From assembly GCF_003265705.1 (NCBI RefSeq), contig NW_020312935.1, positions 9,373,743-9,437,742 of the forward strand: a DNA stretch of 64,000 bases, read 5' to 3'. Numbering within the stretch: the first letter of the stretch is position 1; every line of letters starts with the position of its first letter. A program made the translations under genes and the position numbers. Under the pieces are notes generated by a model, which was not told the DNA's origin, did not search any database, and saw only the letters and a list, made by a program, of their open reading frames with translations. The DNA comes from Callorhinus ursinus. Lineage: Eukaryota > Chordata > Mammalia > Carnivora > Otariidae. Positions 22,441-34,548 of this stretch are shown here, piece by piece.

Positions 22441-22512
22441 GTCAGGAGTCTAGGATTGAATGAAGACTTTGATTCCCCACCCACCACCGCCCCCCAAATA
22501 ACTTTATTACAA

Positions 22513-22915
22513 ATTATATTAGTTTGCTTTGGCTTCCATACAAAACACCAGACATTACATGGCTTAAACAATAGAAATTTATTTCTCATAGTTCTAAAGG
22601 CTGGGAAGTGGAAGATCAAGGTGCCAGCTGATTTACTTTCTTCTAAAAACTCTCTTCCTAACTTGTGGATGGCCCCTTGTCATTATACCCTCACATTGCT
22701 TGTGAAGTGTGCACCGAGAGATCTTTCTTTTCCTTTTCTTATAAATACACTGATCCTATTAGATTAAGGTCCCACCCTATGGCCTCATTTAACCTACCTA
22801 CCTCCTGAAAGTTTTATTTCCAAATACATTCACATTGCTGGAGTAGGGGTGGGTGGTTTAAGACTTCAACATGACAATTTTGAGGTGACAAAATTTAGTC
22901 CATTACACAAATGTA
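22513..22915 (-). mobile_element. MLT1-type (ERVL-MaLR) solo LTR
   Basis: Near full-length LTR in reverse orientation. It starts 'attagtttgctttggcttcc', includes 'gcttaaacaatagaaattta', 'gtccattacac' at the far end and the typical 'aggtcccaccctatggcctc' and 'tccaaatacattcacattgc' blocks. No internal gag or pol sequence is seen, so this is a solo LTR. The two plus-strand frames here are not genes. Confidence 0.88.
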
Positions 22916-23744
22916 TGACATAACCACACAGAAGGGGTTAGGAAAAAAAATAGCTAACATAACTAAATTTGGAAAATGTTGTTTTTGATGTTTGGACTAG
23001 AAACTATACGTGTAAAGTAAAAATTAATTTTATGATTGTTGCATAAATGTCACATGTTGTGATGCTTCTTTTTCTCCCTCCCATCTTTAAGAGTTGTTTT
23101 TTTTTTCTGTAATGGTAAGAGTTGTTATTAATTTGATGGCACATCTTAAAATTTATGATATTTAATGTCTTAATTTTATAACATCTTTAAAGCTTCTAGT
23201 GCATCCTCAAACACAGAACTGGCCCTTAATTAATAGTAGCTGTTACACTTAGTAAACCTTTACATAGTTAAAAGTGAACATATAATCTTTTACTCTGTCT
23301 TTGACAGAATATTAGAATATTTCTGTGTTGTGGTCATAATAGCAATAATAATTTTTAAATTACCTTGTATCTTTCTATAGAAATGTTTACCTATTACTAC
23401 CTATTCCTCTATTTTCAGATATTCAAATTGCATCTGGTTTTGAGATTTGTTGCACATTCCTTGTGGATGCAGGAAGTTGTTTCTTAGGGTTTAAGCTTAA
23501 AATAAAACTGAGGCTTTTAGAAACATGCAATCGAGACCAAACTGATTTTGGAGTATATCTTAAAAGTTATATGAATTTGAAAATAATGTCACGAGTTGGG
23601 GATTGGATTTGTAGCTATCTTAAGAAATTATTTCCATGGTCTTTTCAACTAAATTTAATGTGTTCAATTAAATGTTTTCTTAGGATACTTGCATGTAGGT
23701 ACAGCTATCACCACAATGGGTTCTTTAAATTGTATGGATACATG
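22916..23744. other. Unassigned DNA
   Basis: No gene or dispersed repeat recognised; AT-rich. Confidence 0.5.
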
Positions 23745-23995
23745 TCCCATGTAAGATATATATTTGCAAATACTTTCTCCTATTTTGTGGGTTGGATTCC
23801 TTTTTCACTTTCACTTTCTGATGGTGTCCCTTGAGTCACAATAGTTTTTTCATTTTAATGAAGTGAAGCTCTCTTTCATTGTTCCTCAGGATTTTGGTGT
23901 TATGTCTAAGAATCCTCTGCTAAATCCAAAGTCATAAAGATTTTCCCCTTTGTTTTCTTCTAAGAGTATTATAGGTTTATTTGGTAAAGTTATTA
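23745..23995 (-). mobile_element. Ancient L1 ORF2 fragment (reverse)
   Basis: Antisense to ORF2: 'tatttgcaaatactttctcc', 'tattttgtgggttggattcc', 'tgatggtgtcccttgagtca', 'ggtgttatgtctaagaatcc' and 'ttctaagagtattataggtt' match the region after the RT domain in older L1. It is opposite in orientation to the L1 piece at 21,990-22,440. Confidence 0.8.
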
Positions 23996-26900
23996 AAAAC
24001 AGTTACAACTGGATGGGCTTGGAGCAAACAACCATGATCTGAATCGGACCTCACTCTCCTGAAATTTAGTGCTCTTCAGTCATTAGTATTGTGATTCTCA
24101 ATGATCAAACATTGAGTCCATTTAAAACTTATTTCTTGGGACTATAGTGGTTAACACATTAAAGGGTGGTATAAAACACCATACCTCTAGAATATACATA
24201 TGTAGTATTTCTCTCCCTACAGATTTTCAAGCTTTTAAACACATAATTATATAGGATACATATAGATTCAGGAAGTATTACTTTCTCTTTATTGTTTCTT
24301 TAAATGTATCATTATTTGAAAATCCTATCATCGTATGAGTTTCTGGCAACAGAATTATTCATCCAGAAGATAAAACAAGCTAATTTCTGCCTGACTAAAA
24401 TGTCCCTGCATATGATATGATAAGAATAATTTATAAATAACTTTATGACTTTGAAATAATCTACTGTTAAGATTTATCTTCTGCTTACCTTCCAAATAAT
24501 CATTTAAAAAAATAAATCATCTCCTGGAATAAGCCAGAAACTTGGACACTGTGCAGGGGATTCCTGATAGCTGTTATTATTTTAATCAATTAATTGAGAA
24601 CAGTAGATAATGTTTAATCATAGAAATGGCTCACACAGTTGTTCCAATGTTGCTCTAGCCTCAATGGGCCAAAAATATATTGGGATTTTTTTTTTTTTTT
24701 TTTACAAAGAAGACAGCTGTCAGGAAACAGTTCTAGAAGTCTGTACTGTTCACTTTTATTTAAAATTATATTACTGTTTGTGCTTACTTTGATCATGGAT
24801 GTATAAACTAAGATTGTAATAACATGCACGGGAAAAAAGTATATCCTCATGATTATGTTTCTCCCATTATAAAGAGTGATGCAAAGTCCAAAAATTGAGA
24901 TCAGACATTGTTACACACCACCTGGGTTTTATCAGACTGATCCCTGAAATCATCTCTATACCTTTTTTTCCAAATGGTCAGGGTTTCTTGTTTGTTTGTT
25001 TTTCCCTTGAGGGAAGAGGGCTTCAGAATTGAAGTGATATTTATTGAATATTGATATATTACAAAATAACAACAATATCTTATGTGATCTTTCTACCTTT
25101 TCTGTTCACACTCAATGTGTTTCTCACCCCTTATAAGTTGAAGCACATTACCTTGACTGGGTTGTATGTCAACATTAATAAAACTGAGCTTCTAGATCTC
25201 AATTTTTTATGTTATCCTTAAGTCTCTGGTTTAAAACAAATTGAAAAGCAAAATGGGGGTGGGAGGGTGAAGGAGGGAGAGGAATGAAAGAGAAAGGAAT
25301 TGTGTAGAGTCAATAAACCAGCATCAAAAGTGAATGAAAGGATGAGTAATTATGCTTGTTCAGTGGATTTCACCTCTGAGAGTGGTGCCTGCTGAGATGA
25401 AGGCAAGGTAGTGACAGTCTCCACAACCACTAACCCCCAAAGCCTAGGTCAAATACTCCTATTTTTTCCTCAGTGTTGGTGCAACTCTGTTTATTTGACC
25501 TGAACATGCACCAGGCTGTGAGACAAAGACGGGGTCTCTGACTTGTTGACCACTGTATCTCCTGTTTTAGCAGAGACTGCTTCAGACTTAACAAATACGT
25601 GTTGAATAAATACTTCATGTGAGAAGGGTACAGAGATCAGAGCAGTTGAAACGGGACTATTAAGGGCATTTTTGAATGAAAGATATCCAACGACAGGAGA
25701 TTATATGTGTAAGAAATCATGAAGGCATTTCCATTTGAACCTACTTTTTATGCCTGCAAAGTAGCAAAACAAAAGAAATGTCATTCAAAACCAGAGTATT
25801 AGAACATTACCTCCTTAACCCCACCCACCCCTATCTAGCTTCTTGAATATTAGTATCTTGATCCTCACTTTTAAGCTCCCATCTTTCCCAGGTCCTGACT
25901 TAGGCAAAAAAGCTCACCACCCATGCACTTACAGTTCAATCATAGAACTTTAGATCTGGTCCCTGTGTATTAGTCACATGGAATTATATTAATAAATCAA
26001 TTATTTAAATATTGGTAATGGAATGGGGGTAGTAGTCCCTTTTAGTAAGGTAAGTATTATTATATAATACATCATTTGCAAATTGTTGCCATTAAATATA
26101 TGCATGTAATGTACACATGGGCATACATGATTAATTGACATATACATATAAGACATTGTTATTAATGTATTTTGAAGAAAACTATCATGCTTTGCAGATA
26201 AAATTACTGTTATTAAATCCTAGATAATCTGTGACACTAATACGATTAAATATGAAAGGATATATAATTTGTACCACTTTCTCAACATATCCCTCCAAAT
26301 GCTGACTACTAAAGAATGGCAGTGTTTATTTTATTCATCCATATATACAATATTCCAAATTCTCATCCTCACTAAATTAACTATGAAATGAGATAATCCA
26401 TGATCATTTAAACTGGTTTTAAAAATTTGCTCTAGGGAATTCATTGTCCCTGGATTGATAAATTTGACTCTAATTCTGTTCATAAAGCTTCATTGCTGTA
26501 CAATAACTGATTAAGCTCTGCCTTGCATTTTGAAACCTCCAAACCCCCGCTGTGAAAGTTCTACTTGACTTCATTTCTCCTCCCAGAATAAGGCCACAAA
26601 GTCTATTTTATTACAACTTTCAAGTGCAAAACATATTAAAGTTAAATAGTTAAAGTTGCCTATAAAAATGCTACAACTTTTAAGATTAATGGATATGCTT
26701 GAACATGCTTGAATATATGCATTGAATGAGTAGACAATGGTAAGTGTTTTTAAATAATTCTATTTGAAATAGCCATTTCTTTTTGCAAGCTTTGTTTTTG
26801 TTGCCAGTTTATCGAGAATAATCAGTCAACAGTATCTGCTGGAAGAAAAGAAAAATATTCTTGTAAGACTTCTCAAATTCACTAAATGCATTTTCATGGT

Positions 26901-27294
26901 TAAAATAGTTTCCTATTTAAATGGTCATCCTTTTATTTAAGAAAAGTTTTTCAAATATAGGTCTATGTTATAGGCTCTGTGTTAAATCATGCATTGCAAA
27001 CTATTCTTAGACAATGCATAGAGGGACTACAAATAATTCCAGTAGAACTGGCTAGTATCCTTGCCTGAAAACATTCTTCTCTTGCAACATATAAATTAAG
27101 TATAAAATACAGATTTAAGCACTGCTCATGTTGACAGTCTTAATTAGTATTAAACAACATTGAACATCCAGAAAGACAGAAAACAAGTTTTCTTTAAAGA
27201 TTGAATCATGCATACACATGATTCACAATCATAAATACACATACACATACTCATATATATCATACACATGTAAATTCTTACATATTCTAAGCTC
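23996..27294. other. Unassigned DNA
   Basis: Over 3 kb without a recognised gene or dispersed repeat. An 18-base T run lies at about 24,687-24,705, and a G/A-rich stretch with 'gggggtgggagggtgaagga' near 25,255-25,300. Frames of 60-78 codons show no domain. Confidence 0.5.
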
Positions 27295-27313
27295 TAAGAA
27301 TAATAAATATCCT

Positions 27314-27513
27314 TTTTAAAGTTATTTTTTTAAGATTTTTTTAAATTTATGTATTTGAGAGAGAGAGAGCACATGAAACAGAGGGAGAGAGGAGGAGGGA
27401 GAAGCAGACTCTCCTCTGAGCAGGGACCTGATGTGGGGCTCAATCCCAGGACCCTGAGATCATGACATGAGCTGAAGGCAGATGCTTAACCAACTGAGCC
27501 ATCCAGGTGCACG
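27314..27513 (-). mobile_element. SINEC (CAN SINE)
   Basis: Reverse SINE with purine-rich region 'gagagagagagagcacatga' and head ending 'gagccatccaggtgcac'. A perfect 19-bp target-site duplication, 'taagaataataaatatcct', lies at 27,295-27,313 and 27,514-27,532. Confidence 0.97.
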
Positions 27514-27599
27514 TAAGAATAATAAATATCCTAATAGTTAAGAGTTTATTAAGCTCATACTGCACACAATAGTAAGTACAGCCAACATTATTTAGCAAA

Positions 27600-27830
27600 A
27601 AGATCACTGTCAGCAGACAGAAGATTTTGGTTTAATTGCCTCTTTTACTCTTCACTAAATTTTAGTTCTTGGAGAAGTTTTTTTAGCTAGTGTTTGTACT
27701 TTAGTTTTCTTCCTATATGTAATGGGGGTAATAAGCCCTACCTCAAGGGGTTTTTCATAAGGCTATTTCTATAAAATATTTGGCACAGTAAGTGGAACAT
27801 TATAAGAATTCAACAAATGTAAGCTTACTC
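27600..27830 (-). repeat. MIR-like SINE, reverse orientation
   Basis: 'tttagttttcttcctatatg', 'taatgggggtaataagccct', 'acctcaaggggtttttcata' and 'ttcaacaaatgtaag' follow the reverse MIR consensus ('cctcagtttcctcatctgta ... gggataataatagtacctac ... caataaatgtta'). Confidence 0.8.
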
Positions 27831-28207
27831 CACTCATGAGTTGTGGGGAAATCAATAGAGTATGTAAGACATGGCTTCTGGCTCAAAGAAACATAGTATC
27901 TACTAATACAAAAACCAAGGGAGAATCACAGGAGAAACTAAATAGCCATCCAGGGGGGATGGAATTCTTATTTCATTATCAATTGAGTAGTAAATGTCCC
28001 CTCTGAACTACAAATTAAAGGGAAGGAGAAATAGCTCTAGAAGAGTTTGAGGTGGCCCATTGCAGAGGGAGATTTTGTAAATGGATAGGATTTGAGTAAG
28101 TGAAGATAAATAACAACTGAAGTCATATATAGGAAAATTAGGCCTTCATTTTTATTTATAGCCATAATCTTTCAAATCTTTCAGTCACTTTTGCCTGTTG
28201 AAAAGTA
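27831..28207 (+). repeat. Possible ancient 'attcattcaacaaa'-class repeat
   Basis: 'tatgtaagacatggcttctg' and 'gagtttgaggtggcccattg' with 'ggataggatttgagtaagtg' recall the middle of the old repeat (text on inventory, bulk swelling, then 'ggcatttgagctgagacctg'). Highly diverged; otherwise unassigned. Confidence 0.3.
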
Positions 28208-28222
28208 AAAGCCACAGTTTTT

Positions 28223-28415
28223 GTTTTGTTTTGTTTTTTAAGTTAGGGAGAGAGATAAGCTAGGGGAGGGGCAGGGTGGGGGAGAGAGAGAGAGAATCTT
28301 AAGCAGGCTCCATGCCCAGCATGTAGCCCAGGGCAGAGCTCGATGTCACGGCCCTGTGATCATGACCTAAGCAAAATCAGGAGTTGGACACTTAACTGAG
28401 ACACCCAGGTGCCCC
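28223..28415 (-). mobile_element. SINEC, older diverged copy
   Basis: Reverse SINE of an older subtype: 'agagaatcttaagcaggctc', 'catgcccagcatgtagccca' and 'agacacccaggtgcccc'. Flanked by a 15-bp target-site duplication with two mismatches, 'aaagccacagttttt' and 'aaagccgcaattttt', at 28,208-28,222 and 28,416-28,430. Confidence 0.94.
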
Positions 28416-28524
28416 AAAGCCGCAATTTTTCTTAAAAGTGAGGGGTCTGAAGGAGTTTTTTTCTCTTGAATGTGAATATTTGAGAAGTCTATGTCAAATA
28501 TTATACTCATGGTTGTGTCCACTA

Positions 28525-28592
28525 AAGAAAATAGAAGAAGAAGAAAAGAAAAAGAAAAGAAAGGGAAAGGATGAGAGACCAGGAAGGGAAAG
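28525..28592 (+). repeat. Purine-rich low-complexity tract
   Basis: (GAA)n and (GAAA)n-type run of A and G. It makes the Ser/Phe-rich minus-strand frame at 28,367-28,675. Confidence 0.85.
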
Positions 28593-30346
28593 ACCAGGGG
28601 AGGTGGCATGGTGGTAACACAACTCTGCTGATCATCTCTGATTAGAGTTGGTAGCTGGTCTTCCCTCAGGCACACTTAATAAATTTAGACAAGGATTTCT
28701 CCCTTTGTATTCCTTTGTTTTGTTCTCTATAGAGTGAGGTTGTTGCAATTCACAAATCCCTGAACACCTTCCACTTCTGGTACATCTTCTGGGTAAGCCC
28801 AACTCTTCCACTGCCAGAAAACTCTTGGATATCCTCTTAGAAACTGGAACATGGGAGAGAGGGTGAGACAGAAGAACAAGCACAGCAGGCAAGAGTTCAT
28901 AGGCAACACCATGAGTCAGAAACTGGAATTTAAAATCGTGGAATTGCTTCCAAATGCAGAAAAATATAAACGAATATTATCATGATGGCTTTTAGGATAA
29001 TGAGAAAAACTTGGCCCCTCTCTATTTAGTGGTGAACACTGAACAAGAAACCACCAAATAAGATGTGTCCATTACTCAGTTCAGCATTAAAATACACTCT
29101 CATGACTTCTTACCAGGATCTCCCCCCCACCCCTGCCAGGACACTTTCTCCCAGTTAATAGATTATTTTAGCTAGATTTAGTGTATTTCACCTCTGGAGA
29201 ATGAGTTAGAGGTTGCTATTACTGTGAGAGGGAGGAGGCTTTCTCATCTCTTCCCCATCTCCCACCCTCCTGAGAGCAACCTTCAGACTATTTCCCAAAC
29301 CACTCAAAACACTAACATTCCAGTGAAGTTTACTCCATAACTACAGGTAATTATCCCCCTGGGGGAAAAGATCTGAAATTTTATGGGCTAATCAAATGCC
29401 TTTTCTTTCCTTAAGTCTCCTCCTTCAACTATCCTATAAAACTTAAAAATTGCACACCATATAGAACATATAAGTGTCAAGAAAATGGTAAAATTCACTT
29501 AATGATCATTATTTTCGTTAAGATTTCCATTGGCAGCATGGTGATTCTACATTTGTCATCAGATGAGCTTAGAGCTCGAGTCATTAGGCATTTTTTTTTA
29601 ATTTCAGTATTCATTGATATTGGAGTTTCATATCAAGACCAAAACTTAACCCCCATGTCTGTTTTCCCTCAATATGGAAAAAATTCCATTGACCTTTCAT
29701 TTTTGTTATAAACCCCTCAACTTTTATGGGGTCATTTGGAAGAACAGTGTATTTCCTATTCCAATTCCATTCATTAGAATGTGTCTATTGTATATTTTGT
29801 TTTTAGGTTACAAACACAGGCATGTTTTCTGATTTACCAGACTGATGGGCTCCCTGTTCTGAGTCCTAGCTTCCAGAAAATGCTCTATTTTATTTGATCT
29901 ACTGGTCAGAACTTGGTATGAAATCCATGAGTAAAAATGTATAGGGAAAGATTTGACTTAAGTTGACTGCTATTAACACAATGAATATTTATATACAGAA
30001 GAGAAGGGAAAGACACAGAAGAATGTAGGTTTCAGTCTACATTTTAAATCATGAGTAGAAATTCTTTGCCATAGGACTATTTTTCAGGTATAGGAACCAC
30101 AGTTTGGGCAGATCTGGTAGGACTAGATAAGTTGCACTGGCAAGAGTGGGCATGATTTGATCTTCATTCAGGAACTCAGAATATGGGTCACTTGTGGGCG
30201 GAGTGTACAGATGACATATGGAAAGAGAGGGGGAATTTAGATCATGTTGTGTATGTTGGAATAGTCCCTACAGGAATCTTATAGGGTATTATAGTCCATC
30301 TTGGTACCAGGGCACATCACCAGAGTAATTCTCACCTGACTAAAGT
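28593..30346. other. Unassigned DNA
   Basis: No gene or dispersed repeat recognised. Two overlapping minus-strand frames at 28,632-28,912 lack domains. Confidence 0.5.
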
Positions 30347-30388
30347 GGTGTGTGTGTGTCTGTGTGTGTGTGCATGCGTGTGTGTATG
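30347..30388 (+). repeat. (GT)n microsatellite, interrupted
   Basis: Alternating GT with 'tctg' and 'gcatgc' interruptions. The alternating purine-pyrimidine run has Z-DNA potential. Confidence 0.93.
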
Positions 30389-30509
30389 CACAGCATGTGT
30401 ATATTGTGTTAGTGGCTTGTAGGTCTAAGCCTATCCTCTCTCATGGGGATACAAGGAAAGGAAAGGGTAAATGGAACTTCTGATTTTTTTAGATACCTAC
30501 CCTGACCTT

Positions 30510-30660
30510 GGCATAAGGCTCAATTTTATTTACTCAAATCTCACTTGATTTCTACAAATAGAAGAGTATAATAGATATTTCTTTATCAGGTGAAAAATTG
30601 AAGTGCATAGAGGTTGAGTTATGTGTCCCAGGTCACTTAGGCCCTCTGGTGCCAAACCTG
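30510..30660 (+). repeat. MIR-like SINE fragment
   Basis: 'tttatcaggtgaaaaattga', 'agtgcatagaggttgagtta' and 'tgtgtcccaggtcacttagg' match the MIR core order. Confidence 0.65.
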
Positions 30661-30924
30661 ATATATCATCAGTTCCAGAACATGTCCTCCTGCAAAACTA
30701 GCTTAGCAGGATTTTTCTTAAAGTTAGGTGTGGCAGTCCCAGGACAGGGTTCAAGGGTGAGACCTATTCAAAGAGGGCTCCAAGGAGTCTGTCTGAAGTC
30801 TAGTTAAGGACTGAATCTTTGTTAGTGTGTTTGTTGGCTTCATAGTTCATATTTTAAATTCAATATGTATTTTACACTCAAAGCTCATCTCAGTTCAGAC
30901 TAGTCACCTTTCACATGCTCAGTA

Positions 30925-31075
30925 GTGTTCTATGGCAGTGGCTAATGTGCTACCCAAGAGATTTCAATACAGTTTATCTAGGGCAGGTCCCAGTCATCAT
31001 CATTATTATCATCATCATTATTATTACTATTGTAAATCCTGAAATGATATAATTGTGCAGCCAGGTTTGAGAACA
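30925..31075 (+). mobile_element. MER5-like hAT MITE with internal trinucleotide expansion
   Basis: The end 'tgtgcagccaggtttgagaa' matches the MER5 3' terminus, and 'agggcaggtcccagtcatc' matches its middle. Between them (CAT/ATT)n units at about 30,996-31,033 have expanded where MER5A usually reads 'agcaatctgtgttttaac'. The left terminal repeat is degraded. Confidence 0.6.
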
Positions 31076-32420
31076 AGGATTTAAGAGCTTGTTTGCTCCA
31101 TAGTGAATTCTTCATTGTTACTTTTATGAACGTCTGGGTTTTGCTGAGTTCCCAAGTGACTCCAAAAAAAAATCACCAAAAATTTCTTAGCACATCACTG
31201 GCCTTCTATCATGTTAAAACCCTTCCAGGACCACTTAATGGCATGTGAATTATATAAGAAAGATGTCTTATTAGGACAGGACAGAGATCATTTTAGGAAA
31301 TCTGCATCCCCTGAACTTTTTGAGCTCTTGCATAAATCCTGTTGATATTTAAAACCAGGCATATGTCTCCAGAAAATAAAGTAAAACTGTGGCTTTGAGA
31401 AAAAAGACAAGTTAGAATAAATCCATTGTTAGATACAAAAGACCAAACCTGTAACTATATTTGAGATATTTAAAATACCCTTTTGAGTAAATCTTCATAG
31501 AAATATGATTTTCAACTAAAGACATGTGATGCACAATCCATGAATTGCAGTTTCAATATTATTGCTTTTTTTTTAAAGTCTTTCCAACCTTCCCCTAATA
31601 ATCCAGTGTAAATTTCACTATGTAATGATGACCTATGGAAAGTTGCCCTTTTGCCTCCAAGCTGGAGTTGTGTTTTCCAATCACCAGCATAAAGGGTGTT
31701 TTTATACATGAGCTGTTCCTCTACTTTAAAAAAGATCACTAGGAAATGTAACTGTACTCAAAAGCCATTAGTATTCTACAGGGAGGATTTGTGTTTTGTG
31801 TTTGAGGCTGCTCACATTAAATTCAAGGTCTTAACACTACTTTGAGGCTTCTCAGGCCCCTGCGGTGACTCTTGAAAAGGCTTTTATTTCTTCAACATAT
31901 GTAAATTGTAAAGGGTGAAGTCAATGTGATTTAAAGCTAACATCTCCTTAAGAGCTCAGAGGAGACAAAAGCTTTATTAAATGAAATAGTAGAGGAAATT
32001 GAAGTTCCAACATTTCAATATAATGTGATCATGAAGATGAAAAATAATATTTAGTGAAATTAAAAGTTTAGACTCAGAATGTACATCACTCTTAATCTAC
32101 ATCAGTTCCTTTCATTTAATTTATCTGACATACTTCGTTCCTTTCAAGGGAATTCTCAAACAAGATATATTGGATAAAGAATTATTAGTGAGATGGCCTT
32201 GGGGGTCACTTTTTAAAATATGTTTATCAGACTTAGATGGAAGTATATTTTCAAAGAGCACATAAAGAAAGTTTTATCCAACACACATGCACCTTCACCA
32301 AAGCTTTACATTGTCAATTGGCATAATATAATAATTTATAGTAATGTTCCTTGTTTTATTATTTTAAATTTCCTCAAATGGAAGAATCACTTTTCTTCAT
32401 AAAGAGTTAAGCTATAGAAT
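31076..32420. other. Unassigned DNA
   Basis: No gene or dispersed repeat recognised. Confidence 0.5.
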
Positions 32421-32460
32421 AGATAGGTAGGTAGGTAGGTAGATAGATAGATAGATAGAT
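32421..32460 (+). repeat. Compound (TAGG)n(TAGA)n microsatellite
   Basis: About four TAGG units run directly into five TAGA units. Pattern suggests a single tetranucleotide tract diversified by a G/A change. Confidence 0.95.
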
Positions 32461-32762
32461 TGATCTTAGCTACTGTCATTGGAGAAGCCATAGCATTTAA
32501 CATTTAGTGAGAAAATGGCTAGGTTAAAATGGATTTTCTTTAGTTTTAATGATATACTGTCTTTAGCTATTGCTGTAAAAAGTCTGCATTGCCTTGTATT
32601 TTTAAATAGGAATCCTAAACTAGCAACAGTGTGCTTGAGTTACTGCACTGTATGTTAAGGAGTGACAGAAGCCCTTTATTTCCAGTGGAAGGAAACACAG
32701 GAAAAAAAAAAAGAAAAAGAAAGAAAGATATGCTTGTGTAGAATCATCTTCCTTATCAGATG

Positions 32763-33815
32763 TGTTCAAAACCCAATTTAAAAATGGGCAGGGGCGCCTG
32801 AGTGGCTCAGTCGTTAAGCGTCTGCCTTTGGCTCAGGTCATGATCCCAGGGTTCTGGGATCGAGCCCCGCATCAGGCTCCCTGCGCGGCAGTAAGCCTGC
32901 TTCTCCCTCTCCCCCTGCTTGTGTTCCCTCTCTCGCTGTCTCTCTTTCTCTGTCAAATAAATAAGTAATAATAAAAAAACTTAAAAATAAAAATAAAAAT
33001 GGGCAAAGGATCTGAATAGACATTTTTTCAAAGACATGCTGATGGCCAATAGACACATGAAAAGATGTTCAGCATCACTAATCATGAGGGAATTGCAAAT
33101 CAAACCCTAATGAGATATCGCCTCATAACAGAATGGCTATTATCAAAAAGACAAGAAATGAAAAGTGTTGGAGAGGATGTGGAGAAAGTGAGCTCTTGTG
33201 TATGGTTAGTAGGATTATAAATTGGTGGAGCCACTGTGGAAAACTGTGGAGATTTCTCAAGTATTAAGAACAGTACTACCATATGATCTAGCTATTCCAC
33301 TAGTGGGTATTTATCTGAAGAATAGAGAAACACTAATTCAAGAAAATGCATGCACCCATATGTTCATTGAAGCATTATTTACAATAGCCAAATATGAAAG
33401 CAACCCAAGTATCCATCAATAGATGAGTGGATAAAGAAGATATATACATATATACATATTCCACACAATGGGATAGTATTACTCAGCCATGAAAAGTGTG
33501 ATCTTGCCATTTGTGAAAACATGGATGGGCCTTGAGAGTATTATACTAAGTAAAATAAGTCAGAAGAAGAAACATAGTGTAAGATTTCACTCATGCAAAA
33601 TCTAAAAATAAACAAAAAAATCAAACGAAACGAAAACAAACTCATAGATGCAGAGATCAATTTGGTGGTTGCCAGAGGGAAAGGGGCTTGGGGTTGGACA
33701 AAAAGGGTAAAAGGGGTCAATTGTAGGGTGATGGATTGTAACTAGACTTTTGGGGTGATCTCTTCGTATATAGAGATGTCAAATTATAATGTACACCTGA
33801 AACTTACATAATTAA
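32763..33815 (+). mobile_element. Older L1, ORF2 3' end and 3' UTR, split by a SINE
   Basis: L1MA-like element in forward orientation. 'caaaacccaatttaaaaatg' at 32,767-32,786 continues after the SINE as 'gggcaaaggatctgaataga' at 33,001. ORF2 3' codons follow ('aagatgttcagcatcactaa', 'tggagaggatgtggagaaag', 'ggaaaactgtggagatttct', 'ccatgaaaagtgtgatcttg') and then the 3' UTR to 'tacacctgaaacttacataa'. The ORF2 C-terminal frame is open for only 66 codons (33,222-33,422) before stops. Non-functional. Confidence 0.92.
32791..32994 (+). mobile_element. SINEC nested inside an L1
   Basis: Full forward SINE starting 'ggggcgcctgagtggctcag'. An 11-bp target-site duplication, 'aaaaatgggca', lies at 32,780-32,790 and 32,995-33,005, and it is itself L1 ORF2 sequence. 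This proves insertion into the L1. The retained CpGs in the head and few changes suggest a fairly recent insertion. Confidence 0.98.
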
Positions 33816-34334
33816 AGCCTAGAGGAGGGAAAAAGCACAAATACATATGTAATTAAAAAATACTAAATAAAAGGAAAACATCTGGAACTATAAATCTGTG
33901 TGATAAAAGGGCTTGGCTCACCCTGGGGCAAACAGGGAAGTCTTCTTTGAGACAGTGACTCAGGATGAGCGCAGAGGGCTGAGTAGGAACATTCAAACAC
34001 CTACTACTCAAAAGATATTTTTCAAGACCCGGAGTTCAAAGCTAAGACCTGGAAATCTATTGGAGGAACAGCCATTTGCACAAATGTTTACACTGAAATA
34101 AAAAGAATGTTATAATTGAGGCATGAAATAATATGCAATGGAAATGATGTTTTATTTTATTACAGAAACAAACAACAGACTAGCATTGCCTCAAACACAT
34201 AATGTTGAAAATTCTCCCTAAAAATATTGTTATATCTGTGTTCATGTTGAGCCATCTTATCTGACATCATGTCTCCAGATTCCCCTATTACTTAATATTA
34301 TTTAATTTACTTTCTATCACACTCATATAGAAGT
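33816..34334. other. Unassigned DNA
   Basis: No gene or dispersed repeat recognised. The 62-codon plus-strand frame at 33,913-34,101 has no known motif. Confidence 0.5.
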
Positions 34335-34347
34335 CTCTTCCTTTTTT

Positions 34348-34535
34348 TAAGATTTTATTTATTTACTTGACAGAGAGAGACACAGTGAGACAGGGAACAC
34401 AAGCAGGGGGAGTGGGAGAGGGAGAAGCAGGCTTCCTGCTGAACAGGGAGCCTGATGTGGGGCTCGATCCCAGGACCCTGGGATCATGACCTGAGCCGAA
34501 GGCAGACGTTTAATGACTGAGCCACCCAGGTGTCC
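34348..34535 (-). mobile_element. SINEC (CAN SINE)
   Basis: Reverse SINE with body 'agcaggcttcctgctgaaca' and head 'gagccacccaggtgtccc'. A 13-bp target-site duplication, 'ctcttcctttttt', lies at 34,335-34,347 and 34,536-34,548. Confidence 0.95.
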
Positions 34536-34548
34536 CTCTTCCTTTTTT

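Noticed and set aside
22396..22767. 123-codon plus-strand frame
   Set aside because: Spans the end of an old L1 3' UTR and an MLT1-type LTR; a chance frame across repeats.
22513..22915. Possible endogenous retrovirus with coding genes
   Set aside because: Only a solo LTR is present; no gag, pol or env sequence is seen nearby.
23463..23834. 123-codon plus-strand frame
   Set aside because: Its end is antisense old L1 ORF2, and the rest has no domain.
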